From Aphelocoma coerulescens (taxonomy: Eukaryota > Chordata > Aves > Passeriformes > Corvidae), in assembly GCF_041296385.1 (NCBI RefSeq), contig NC_091023.1, forward strand, positions 2,914,924 through 2,978,923: a stretch of 64,000 nt of DNA. Direction: 5' to 3'. Both the position numbers and the translations under genes were made by a program. Below the pieces are notes generated by a model. It made no database searches, was not told the DNA's origin, and worked only from the letters and a program-made list of their open reading frames with translations. Below are positions 59,901 to 64,000 of this stretch, piece after piece; position 1 is the first letter of the stretch, and each line of letters opens with the position of its first letter.

Positions 59901-60577
59901 CTGACAAGCATCAATATCTCTTGTGGAGGGAATAAACAGTTTTTCACCAGATGGCTTGATTGGAGACAAGCTTTTGGACCACAAAGAGTACTGGTTGCTT
60001 AAAGAGGTTACTGGCTCTTGCTTTGCTTAGATCTTTGCCTCATTATTGCCACAGAAGTACTAGAGCTAAAAGGTGTTTAATTGCTCTGATAGGGCATCTC
60101 CCAAGGAGCAGGAGTAACTTGAGGCAGTTACTTGTTTGCTTTAACGGTATTTTTTTGCACTTGTAAATGTTTGGTTTTATTTAATCAAGCCTGCTGATTT
60201 TTTTCGTGCTTATCAGTTGGCACAGAATAAATAGGTGCTGTGATAATATTTGCTAATCACAGAGTAAGTGTGTCTTGATGCAGGAGAGTGCCAGTGCTTG
60301 AGATGTGGATTAACACTCCCCAGTTAGATCCCGAGTCTGGAACTTAGGGCTGAGCTTAACTGTTTGCAGGGAAGCTGTGCTGCTGGCTTTGCTGAACGTG
60401 CTGTTCTCTGTGCCCAGCATTGACGATGCACTGCAGGTGAAGATCACGGACAACGCGCTGTCCCGGGACCTGTTCCCCATGGACTACCACTGCCTGGGGG
60501 ACAACGAGAACAGACCAGTCCGCTGGATGGCTCTGGAAAGCCTGGTCAACAATGAATTTTCCAGTGCTAGTGATGTG
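11637..60577 (+). CDS. RYK: RYK receptor-like tyrosine pseudokinase, 13 coding exons, 3' end outside window
   Basis: RYK is a single-pass plasma-membrane Wnt co-receptor: its extracellular WIF domain binds Wnt ligands and its cytoplasmic kinase-like domain signals without normal catalysis, in axon guidance, cell polarity and neurogenesis. Thirteen exons with GT-AG borders splice in frame into 545 residues. Residues 1-63 form a leader, about 85-213 the WIF domain, 208-211 the tetrabasic KRRK, 248-270 the transmembrane helix, about 283-317 a Ser/Thr-rich juxtamembrane region, and from about 350 the kinase-like domain. Seen motifs: QEGTFG loop, VFVK (Lys384), HKD (483-485), DNA (503-505). N-glycosylation sequons lie at Asn158, 193, 197, 201 and 229. 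The human protein is about 607 residues. The last about 82 residues (from WAFG to the C-terminal PDZ ligand) are not in the window. Identity is very secure; the start of the protein is the least certain part. Confidence 0.97.
12065..12620 (+). repeat. G-rich imperfect tandem duplication, period about 281-284 bp
   Basis: Ordered matches repeat at a constant offset: 'gctgtggggtccagg' at 12124 and 12408, 'gtgagtggggatgaa' at 12213 and 12494, and 'ggtgg..gtcagc.ggac' before each. Shorter sub-repeats ('gtgag.tggggatgaagga...ctcag') occur between them, so the array has a nested structure. The + strand is heavily G-rich with many GGG runs. Confidence 0.8.
16498..17005 (-). mobile_element. CR1 LINE 3' fragment, older copy
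   Basis: It begins 'actcacagagtggtagaggttgg' and continues through 'acctcctgctcaagctgggcc', 'ccaggctgaacagctccagc' and 'ccaatgctccaggtgtggc'. This is the reverse complement of a CR1 subfamily 3' end. It is more diverged than the copies elsewhere in the window. Confidence 0.85.
21715..21746 (+). repeat. Perfect 16-bp tandem duplication
   Basis: TATTTTCCAGTGGACA occurs twice head-to-tail without a mismatch. Confidence 0.9.
24762..25090 (-). mobile_element. CR1 LINE 3' fragment
   Basis: Starts 'cacagaatcatggaaaggtt', followed by the CR1 hallmarks 'ggttggaagggacc', 'catgggcagggacacc' and 'gtgccagggcctcacc'. It fades out near 25090. Confidence 0.9.
26772..27121 (-). mobile_element. CR1 LINE 3' fragment
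   Basis: Starts 'catggaatcacagaatggtt', has 'ctagcccacgttgctccaag' and 'tgggcaccctgtgccaggg', and ends in 'ttaggtactggaaggcc'. Confidence 0.9.
27675..27940 (+). mobile_element. CR1 LINE 3' fragment
   Basis: A sense copy: 'ttgggaagaaatccttccct', 'ggccctggcacaggttgcc', ending 'aacccaaaccattctgggat' and 'tctgtgatc'. It lies about 480 bp before exon 2. Confidence 0.9.
28423..28544 (+). CDS. RYK: RYK exon 2: WIF domain
   Basis: This 122-nt exon completes Gly97 and encodes residues 98-137, starting [20 protein letters not shown] and ending HFTWHAKSK, a near match to the vertebrate RYK WIF domain. The acceptor follows a strong pyrimidine tract (ttctccttacag). The donor is AAG|GTGAGC and leaves phase 0. 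Confidence 0.97.
28545..30253 (+). other. RYK: RYK intron 2 (1.7 kb)
   Basis: A GT-AG intron without a recognised repeat or RNA gene. Confidence 0.9.
30254..30353 (+). CDS. RYK: RYK exon 3: WIF domain
   Basis: This 100-nt exon encodes residues 138-170, from VEYKLGFQV to GEVPRTLS, plus the first base of Val171. It carries an N-glycosylation sequon, Asn158-Ile-Ser. The acceptor is ttccag and the donor is G|GTAAAC. The stretch [11 protein letters not shown] differs from the mammalian sequence but keeps the length. Confidence 0.97.
30354..30671 (+). other. RYK: RYK intron 3 (318 bp)
   Basis: The shortest intron seen. AT-rich, GT-AG, nothing else recognised. Confidence 0.9.
30672..30806 (+). CDS. 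RYK: RYK exon 4: end of WIF domain and tetrabasic KRRK
   Basis: This 135-nt exon completes Val171 and encodes residues 172-215, with [10 protein letters not shown] and [10 protein letters not shown] as landmarks. Three sequons cluster at Asn193, Asn197 and Asn201. KRRK at 208-211 is the conserved tetrabasic motif proposed as a proteolytic processing site in RYK. The donor is A|GTAAGA. Intron 3 before it is only 318 bp. Confidence 0.97.
30807..33030 (+). other. RYK: RYK intron 4 (2.2 kb)
   Basis: A GT-AG intron with no repeat recognised. It contains an uninterrupted 136-codon antisense open frame (31509-31919), described as a finding because no family was recognised. Confidence 0.85.
33031..33087 (+). 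CDS. RYK: RYK exon 5: short extracellular linker
   Basis: This 57-nt exon completes Lys216 and encodes residues 217-234 of the linker between the WIF domain and the membrane. It reads [18 protein letters not shown] and contains a sequon at Asn229. It diverges more from mammalian RYK than the neighbouring exons do. The frame and phase (1 in, 1 out) fit perfectly. The acceptor is ctctttag and the donor is T|GTAAGT. Confidence 0.95.
33088..33745 (+). other. RYK: RYK intron 5 (658 bp)
   Basis: A GT-AG intron; no repeat or gene recognised. Confidence 0.9.
33746..33890 (+). CDS. RYK: RYK exon 6: transmembrane helix
   Basis: This 145-nt exon completes Phe235 (Tyr in mammals) and encodes residues 236-282. 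[13 protein letters not shown] leads into a hydrophobic helix at about 248-270 ([20 protein letters not shown]), followed by basic stop-transfer residues HSMKR and the acidic IELDD. The sequence is almost identical to the mammalian segment. The donor is AG|GTATGT. Confidence 0.97.
34195..34588 (+). mobile_element. CR1 LINE 3' fragment
   Basis: A sense copy: 'ctgagagagctgggggtgtt', 'ggagaaaagaaggctcaagg', 'ccctggcacagggtgccca', ending 'cataacattctgtgatcc'. A T-rich patch at about 34346-34366 interrupts the consensus. Confidence 0.9.
34976..35009 (+). repeat. 17-bp tandem duplication, one mismatch
   Basis: AAAGGATATCTTGAACT is followed directly by AAAGGATGTCTTGAACT. Confidence 0.85.
35557..35640 (+). 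mobile_element. Short CR1-like 3' end
   Basis: The run 'ggaacaagatgatcttcaag' followed by 'gtcccttccagcccagatca' fits the last bases of a CR1 copy. Too short for a subfamily call. Confidence 0.6.
36100..36850 (+). mobile_element. Ancient CR1-like LINE reverse-transcriptase relic
   Basis: Broken + strand frames show pieces lining up in order with CR1-group reverse transcriptase: [11 protein letters not shown] against the GPDGIHPRVLKEL motif, then WKTGNV against SWRTGEV, then KNGSREG against KKGSRED. Stops and frame changes separate them. No part is functional. The similarity is short and judged by eye. Confidence 0.45.
37789..37889 (+). CDS. RYK: RYK exon 7: Ser/Thr-rich juxtamembrane region
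   Basis: This 101-nt exon completes Ser283 and encodes residues 284-316: a run of serines, then [19 protein letters not shown] and NNATPVT. This is the characteristic cytoplasmic juxtamembrane region of RYK. The acceptor is cccaacag and the donor is A|GTAAGT. Confidence 0.97.
38403..38765 (-). mobile_element. CR1 LINE 3' fragment, second subfamily
   Basis: Starts 'cacagaatcacagaatatcc' with 'agctggaagggacccacagg', 'cctggccctgcacagacacc' and 'ccaggttgaacagacca'. This subfamily recurs at 41377 and 61347. Confidence 0.88.
39383..39845 (-). mobile_element. CR1 LINE 3' fragment
   Basis: Starts 'gagtcacagaatcatttagg', has 'cccccagcactgccaaggcc' and 'tgtgcagagccacaaggttc', and ends near 'cttctctggacaccctccag'. 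Related to the copies at 3255 and 51270. Confidence 0.88.
40727..40852 (+). CDS. RYK: RYK exon 8: start of kinase-like domain
   Basis: This 126-nt exon completes Ser317 and encodes residues 318-358, [13 protein letters not shown] to ITLKDVLQE, the lead-in to the kinase fold and the first half of the glycine-loop strand. Gln357 sits where active kinases have the first glycine of GxGxxG. The acceptor is ctcctcag and the donor is G|GTATTT, a slightly weak donor. Confidence 0.97.
41377..41430 (-). mobile_element. Very short CR1 3' end
   Basis: 'catggaatatcctgagttga' then 'aaggacccacaaggatcatc' match the extreme 3' end of the subfamily seen at 38403. Confidence 0.7.
41990..42105 (-). mobile_element. 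Short CR1 3' fragment
   Basis: 'cacagagtcattaaggttgg', 'cactcccccagcactgcca' and 'ccccaggtgccacatccaca' match the CR1 end seen at 39383 and 54308. Confidence 0.85.
43309..43395 (+). CDS. RYK: RYK exon 9: glycine loop and beta-3 lysine
   Basis: This 87-nt exon completes Gly359 and encodes residues 360-387, [15 protein letters not shown] to VFVKTVK. With exon 8 it gives the degenerate loop Q-E-G-T-F-G. Lys384 in VFVK occupies the beta-3 lysine position. The acceptor is cttcctag and the donor is G|GTATGT. Confidence 0.97.
43963..44015 (+). repeat. 29-bp tandem repeat, about 1.8 copies
   Basis: ACATGTATCCTACAT recurs at 43963 and 43992, followed by similar T-C-C-C runs. A looser third trace ('tcctacgtgtctgtc') lies just before. 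Confidence 0.75.
44408..44805 (-). mobile_element. CR1 LINE 3' fragment
   Basis: Starts 'cacagaatcatagaacaaac', has 'catgggcagggacacc', 'gtgccagggcctcccc' and 'cttctcttctccaggtgagc', the typical - strand CR1 order. Confidence 0.9.
46001..46400 (-). mobile_element. CR1 LINE 3' fragment
   Basis: Starts 'gaatcctagaatcccagaag', has 'gggaagggaccttacagccc' and 'gctccaagccccatccaacc', and ends near 'ttcaggctgaaccccctcag'. An (AAAT)n patch at 46199-46214 interrupts it. Confidence 0.88.
48741..48885 (+). mobile_element. CR1 LINE 3' fragment
   Basis: A short sense copy: 'gtggtgccccatccctggaa', 'tctagtggaaggtgtccctg', ending 'aacccaaaccattccatgat'. Confidence 0.9.
51270..51597 (+). mobile_element. CR1 LINE 3' fragment with duplicated tail
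   Basis: A sense copy: 'tctcccagggaacaagggac', 'aatttcttcccagaaagggc', 'gtggatgtggcacgtgggga', ending 'ggattctgtgatccta'. The 3' tail is duplicated with a 21-bp period. Confidence 0.9.
51550..51592 (+). repeat. 21-bp tandem duplication of a CR1 tail
   Basis: CTAAAGGATTCTGTGATCCTA occurs at 51550 and directly again at 51571. It includes the ATTCTGTG-type terminal repeat unit of CR1. Confidence 0.85.
54308..54775 (-). mobile_element. CR1 LINE 3' fragment
   Basis: 'gttggaaaaaccccccaagg', 'cccccagcactgccaaggcc' and 'tgtgcagagccacaaggtcc' identify a - strand copy. Its part at about 54560-54720 is nearly identical to the 164-bp stretch shared by the copies at 3288 and 10970. Confidence 0.9.
55948..56017 (+). 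CDS. RYK: RYK exon 10: alpha-C region
   Basis: This 70-nt exon completes Asp388 and encodes residues 389-410, [20 protein letters not shown] then HH. Glu401 is the likely alpha-C glutamate that pairs with the beta-3 lysine. It follows the 12.6-kb intron 9. The acceptor is ctccctcag and the donor is AG|GTAGGG. A CR1 element starts 112 bp downstream. Confidence 0.96.
56018..57465 (+). other. RYK: RYK intron 10 (1.4 kb)
   Basis: A GT-AG intron with one CR1 copy (56129-56510) and a short TA-rich patch at about 56910-56935. Confidence 0.9.
56129..56510 (-). mobile_element. CR1 LINE 3' fragment
   Basis: Starts 'gtagaatcatggaatgctgg', with 'ggtgggaagggaccttaaag', 'catgggcagggacacc' and 'ttctccaggctgaacattcc'. 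It begins 112 bp after the exon 10 donor. Confidence 0.9.
57466..57598 (+). CDS. RYK: RYK exon 11: kinase-like domain, hinge
   Basis: This 133-nt exon completes Arg411 and encodes residues 412-455, [16 protein letters not shown] through [14 protein letters not shown] to [16 protein letters not shown] is the hinge between the two kinase lobes. Phase 0 at its end. The acceptor is cttccag and the donor is CAG|GTACCC. Confidence 0.97.
57599..58381 (+). other. RYK: RYK intron 11 (783 bp)
   Basis: A GT-AG intron with a 25-bp tandem duplication at 57775; nothing else recognised. Confidence 0.9.
57775..57823 (+). repeat. 25-bp tandem duplication
   Basis: GGCTGTTTATCCTGGGTGTT plus CAGAG at 57775-57799 is repeated without mismatch over 24 bases from 57800. 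Confidence 0.9.
58382..58491 (+). CDS. RYK: RYK exon 12: catalytic-loop equivalent (HKD)
   Basis: This 110-nt exon encodes residues 456-491 plus two bases of Val492: [17 protein letters not shown] to [11 protein letters not shown]. His-Lys-Asp (483-485) stands where active kinases have His-Arg-Asp, and the rest of the catalytic loop (DLAARN) is intact. The acceptor is gctcttgcag and the donor is GT|GTGAGT. Confidence 0.97.
58492..60417 (+). other. RYK: RYK intron 12 (1.9 kb)
   Basis: A GT-AG intron with no recognised repeat or gene. Confidence 0.9.
60418..60577 (+). CDS. RYK: RYK exon 13: activation segment (DNA for DFG)
   Basis: This 160-nt exon completes Val492 and encodes residues 493-545: [20 protein letters not shown], then [10 protein letters not shown] and [10 protein letters not shown]. 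Asp-Asn-Ala (503-505) replaces the DFG triad, the classic RYK substitution. [10 protein letters not shown] matches the end of the activation segment. The acceptor is gtgcccag and the donor is GTG|GTGAGG. The next exon should begin WAFGVTLWEL; it is not found before 64000. A CR1 element begins about 78 bp into the intron. Confidence 0.97.
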
Positions 60578-60654
60578 GTGAGGTTTTTTTCCCTGCCTCT
60601 TACATTTTGAAAATGTGTTTCGTTGATATTTTTCTCTTTTATCAGCTGTTGGAG

Positions 60655-61180
60655 AATCACTGAATCCCAGAATGGTTTGGGTTGGGAGGGACCTTTAAAG
60701 GTCATCCAGTTCCACCCCCTGCCATGGGCAGGGACACCTTCCACTAGCCCAGGTTGCTCCAAGCCCTGTCCGGCCTGGCCTGGAACACTTCCAGGCATGG
60801 AGCAGCCACAGCTTCTCTGGGCACCCTGTGCCAGGGCCTCCCCACTCTCCCAGGGAAGAGATTCTTCCCAAAATCCCATCTGATGCTGCCCTCTGGCCAT
60901 TCCCCAGTGCCCTGTCCTTCCATCCCTTCTCCATAGTCCCTCTGCAGCTCTCCTGGAGCCCCTTTAGGCACTGGGAGGTGCTGTGGTATCTCCCTGGAGC
61001 CTTCTCTTCTTTGGGTGAACCCCCAGCCCTCCCAGCCTGGCTCCAGAGCAGAGGGGCTCCAGCCCTTGGAGGATCTCTGTGGCCTCCTCTGGACTCACTC
61101 CAGCAGCTCCACATCCTTGTGATGTTGGGGACCCCAGAGCTTGAGGCAGGGGATCATGGCAGGGGATAGATAACAGCGGC
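60655..61180 (-). mobile_element. CR1 LINE 3' fragment, long
   Basis: Starts 'gaatcactgaatcccagaat', with 'catgggcagggacacc' and 'gtgccagggcctcccc', and continues to 'ctcactccagcagctccaca' and 'ccagagcttgaggcagggga', deeper into the element than most copies here. Confidence 0.9.
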
Positions 61181-61346
61181 CTGTTCAGAGCAGCATCTCT
61201 GCACCCACTCCTGCATCAGCTGCTCGTGGCAGATGGCTCAGGAGTCAGTCAGGCCCTTTGTGCACGCTCAAAGTGCCCCTTGCTCCCTGTTCCCTTGGCA
61301 GGAAACACAATCAACTTCAGGGAGCTGTACTGGGACTAGTCTGCTT

Positions 61347-61900
61347 TTCATAGAATATTTCAAGTTGCAAGGGACCCACCGGGATCATCAGTCCAGCTCC
61401 TGGCCCTGCACAGACACCCCAACAATCCCACCCCGTCCCTGGAGCATTGTCCCAATGCTCCTGGAGCTCTGGCAGCCTCGGGGCCATGCCCATTCCCTGG
61501 GGAGCCTGGCCAGTGCCCCAGCACCCTCTGGAAGTCAAGATGGACATCCATTGCTCACCCTGTGCTCTGTCTGCTCAGCAAAGATCTGGTCAGGCACAGC
61601 TTCCCTTCATAAATCCACACTGGCTCTTCCCAGATGTCTTTGTGCTTCCTACTCATGGGAGTGAGTTCCAGGATAACAGGAGCTCCCTAACACTAGCAGG
61701 AGCTGATGTTTGACTATGTGGCCCATAGTTCCCTGGATCCCAGCTCTTCCAGAGGATGCCTTTATTCCAGTGACCAGGAACCTCCCCTGGTGGAGATGAC
61801 CTTTCAAAGATAAGAGCAGTGTTGCAGTGACCTCAGCCTGCTCCCTCAGTGTCCTTGGATGCCTCCCATCCCGGATGGTGGTCAGGTGCCAGTTTGGGAA
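61347..61900 (-). mobile_element. CR1 LINE fragment reaching the reverse transcriptase region
   Basis: The left end 'tcatagaatatttcaagttg' and 'ctggccctgcacagacaccc' are the 3' end. At 61795-61875 'gatgacctttcaaagataag' and 'agcctgctccctcagtgtcc' are the reverse complement of the CR1 segment coding the HPRVLRELAD motif. The middle appears deleted or rearranged. Confidence 0.82.
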
Positions 61901-63672
61901 ATTTTAGAGAAGTTCTGGTTGTTTTTTTTTTTCTTCCTTGGTCTCTGTACTAGTGCTGCAGCCATATAAACAACAAGAAAAAGAAGGAAGGAAGGGAAGG
62001 TTCCAGCTCTGCTCCACGTGTATTCATTGGAAAACAAGCGGGGGTTTGTGTTGCACCAAACTTGAAGACAGAAAAGGAAATGGAGGTTGCCTGTAAAAGC
62101 ATGTTTTTAGAGTGCTAAATGAACTCAATTAAATGGTGGGGGTTTTTTATTTCTACTTTTTTTTTTAAAATCTGGAACATGAAAGCATTTGCTGTTTGTG
62201 AAGACTGGGAAATCAAAGCTTATGTAACAGTGGCAGTGAGATGTGGAATTTTATTAGGATGAGTAAATCTCAGTATTGTAACCATTTTTGAAAACTCCAG
62301 TGCAATTCAGCATCTCTTCCAGCCCATTTTAACCCAGAAGTCCTTTTTCCATTGCACAGGGATAAATGCCACCCACCTTTTAACACACAGTTCTAACTGC
62401 AGACACGTGGCCATCTGAGTTTTGTAGAGTTCAAAAGTGGACAGTTTTTCTGGGTGTAGAAAACACCATCTGCCCTAAGTATCAGCTTTGCATCTACCTG
62501 GACTCTTTTCACAAAAAGCTGATGTCAGATGTTTTTGTGGGTTTGGTTGGAACAAACCCATTCCATGTAAGAGGGAACGGGTGATGAAGTGTGGTACAAA
62601 CAGTGTCTGCGTCTGCAGAGATGCCATGGGACGTGTTCCAGGCTTGCTTTTTGGATGACTTTCCTTCAAATGTGTTCACTGGCTTGAAACTTTCCCAATA
62701 ATGTGTTGCTCCCGTGCCAACAGCTCTATCAGTCAGCCAGAGTGTAGGAAAACAAACCACGATTCCTGCTGAATCTTAATTCCGTGGTTTTCCTGCTGTT
62801 GGACATGAAGCTCTGCACTTCTTCGTGCTATTTTTATGCAGCTACCTATGGAGTTAGAACAGGTGTATTCCCAGAGTGGTTTTGCTTAAATCACCCTTTA
62901 TCTCATCTTCATGACTGCCCCTTGTCCCTCAGCACTCTTCTCCACCACAGGTAAAAAGGGGCTTTATATCCTTCCGTGGCTGTTTGGAGCGTGGCCACAT
63001 CTGCACCCCTGCCCTTCTCTGCCCTTCCCACCTGAAAACATTCCTTCCCTAAGGCTTTGCTCAAGGCAGTGGTGGGATTTCTCTTGATTAAAACAAGAAT
63101 CGTGTGAGCCTTGCAGGATTCTACCCCTTTTTTGTAAATGATGATGTGTAACTTGAGCGGTGAGTCACAAGCGTGCAGTGTCAGCCCCATTTCTGTTTGC
63201 TCTCCCGGGTCTTTGGATACCAGATAATAAATCATTTTCCTTGTACTCGGCTTACGCGTGCATTAATTGATGGATTTTTCATCACTTTGAGCTCCTTCTG
63301 GCAAGGATTGTCAGCTGACTGTGTTGAATGCTGATCCAGCTGTCAGGTTTACTGAGATGAAATCTCTTTTTTTCCCTGAGTCCTGTTCCTGGGCATACTC
63401 TCCAAATACACAGATGATTCGGAATCAAAAAATTAAAATTTTATTCGGTCTGCTCTTCTGAGCCTTTGAATGTCACAGACTTTTTTGAGGCATTTTTGAG
63501 ACATTTTGAAGAAGTAAAATGTAAAACAATAGATAACAGTTTTATACTAGACAATGGTGCAGTGTTCAGTTTTGTTTAGATTTAGGTGTTCTGTAATGTC
63601 TTGTTAAAAAACACATGATTTTTAGCACTGAAATCTTAGTGCACTAAGATTTTAAGTTTAGTTCAACTTCTT

Positions 63673-63860
63673 AGAGTCACAGGTTGGTTTGGGTTGGAAG
63701 GGACCGTAAGACCATCTGGATCCTACCCCCTGCCATGGACAGGGACACCTTCCACTAGCCCAGGTTGCTCCAAGCCCCATCCAGCCTGGCCTTGGATACT
63801 TCCAGGGATGGGGCAGCCACAACTTCTCCAGGCAATTTAACACCAGTTCTGTGATTCTTA
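63673..63860 (-). mobile_element. CR1 LINE 3' fragment
   Basis: 'agagtcacaggttggtttgg', 'gttggaagggaccgtaagac' and 'cactagcccaggttgctcc' mark the copy. It ends abruptly at 'aacttctccaggcaattt'. Confidence 0.88.
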
Positions 63861-64000
63861 ATTAGCCTAATTTGAGACACATTGAATGTGGTTATATAGA
63901 GCATTTCTGTAAAGCTTTCTTACTGTGTGTAATCTTCCTTACAGCTGATTTGTGCCCTGCCTGGAGGAGCTCTGGGGGTTCAGCATGTTTTCTTAATGCC

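Larger units (their letters stand above)
60578..64000 (+). other. RYK: RYK intron 13, start only
   Basis: The intron runs off the window. It holds CR1 copies at 60655, 61347 and 63673. No match to the expected next exon (WAFGVTLWEL) is seen. Confidence 0.85.

Noticed and set aside
61908..62005. Pyrimidine run followed by AAGG repeats
   Set aside because: Only a short degenerate microsatellite patch, too small to annotate as an array.
1..64000. CRISPR arrays, tRNA or rRNA genes, bacterial operons
   Set aside because: No regularly spaced repeats with unique spacers, cloverleaf genes or rRNA motifs were seen. The window is vertebrate nuclear DNA.
60578..64000. Search for RYK exons 14-15
   Set aside because: No segment encoding WAFGVTLWEL or the later kinase motifs with splice sites was found; they must lie beyond the window.

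Overview
This window is a piece of a bird nuclear chromosome. Two things show this. It carries a single-copy vertebrate gene split into canonical GT-AG exons, and the non-coding DNA is strewn with 3' ends of CR1 LINE elements, the dominant retroposon of birds, with no L1 or Alu-like repeats. The exact species cannot be read from the sequence; a modern (neoavian) bird is the best guess.

The one gene I can support is RYK, the Wnt-binding receptor-like tyrosine (pseudo)kinase, on the + strand. Thirteen coding exons lie between 11637 and 60577 and join in frame into 545 residues: an arginine-rich leader with a leucine-rich signal segment, a WIF domain, a tetrabasic site, a short linker, one transmembrane helix, a serine-rich juxtamembrane region and most of the kinase-like domain. 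The reading stops after the SASDV motif of exon 13. The last roughly 80 residues (about two exons) lie beyond base 64000. The pseudokinase hallmarks are readable: a degenerate glycine loop, HKD for HRD and DNA for DFG.

Layout. Bases 1-10.8 kb are 5' intergenic DNA with no supportable gene. They hold two head-to-head CR1 copies flanking a small CpG-rich island with a CTCF-like motif (about 3.2 kb), a perfect CArG box and a probable LTR scrap. A CR1 copy (10.8-11.38 kb) abuts the CpG-island promoter and exon 1 (11.38-11.93 kb). Intron 1 (16.5 kb) opens with a G-rich imperfect tandem duplication of about 283 bp. Exons 2-9 lie at 28.4-43.4 kb, a 12.6-kb intron 9 follows, and exons 10-13 lie at 55.9-60.6 kb. 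About 22 CR1 pieces and one older LINE reverse-transcriptase relic (about 36 kb) fill the introns and flanks.

I found no wholly new biological system. The observations most worth checking are a 164-bp stretch that is identical between two otherwise diverged CR1 copies 7.7 kb apart, the CTCF-like site between opposed CR1s, an uninterrupted 136-codon antisense ORF inside intron 4 whose end overlaps a splice-donor-like sequence, the unusually long arginine-rich RYK leader, and the repeat-built start of intron 1.
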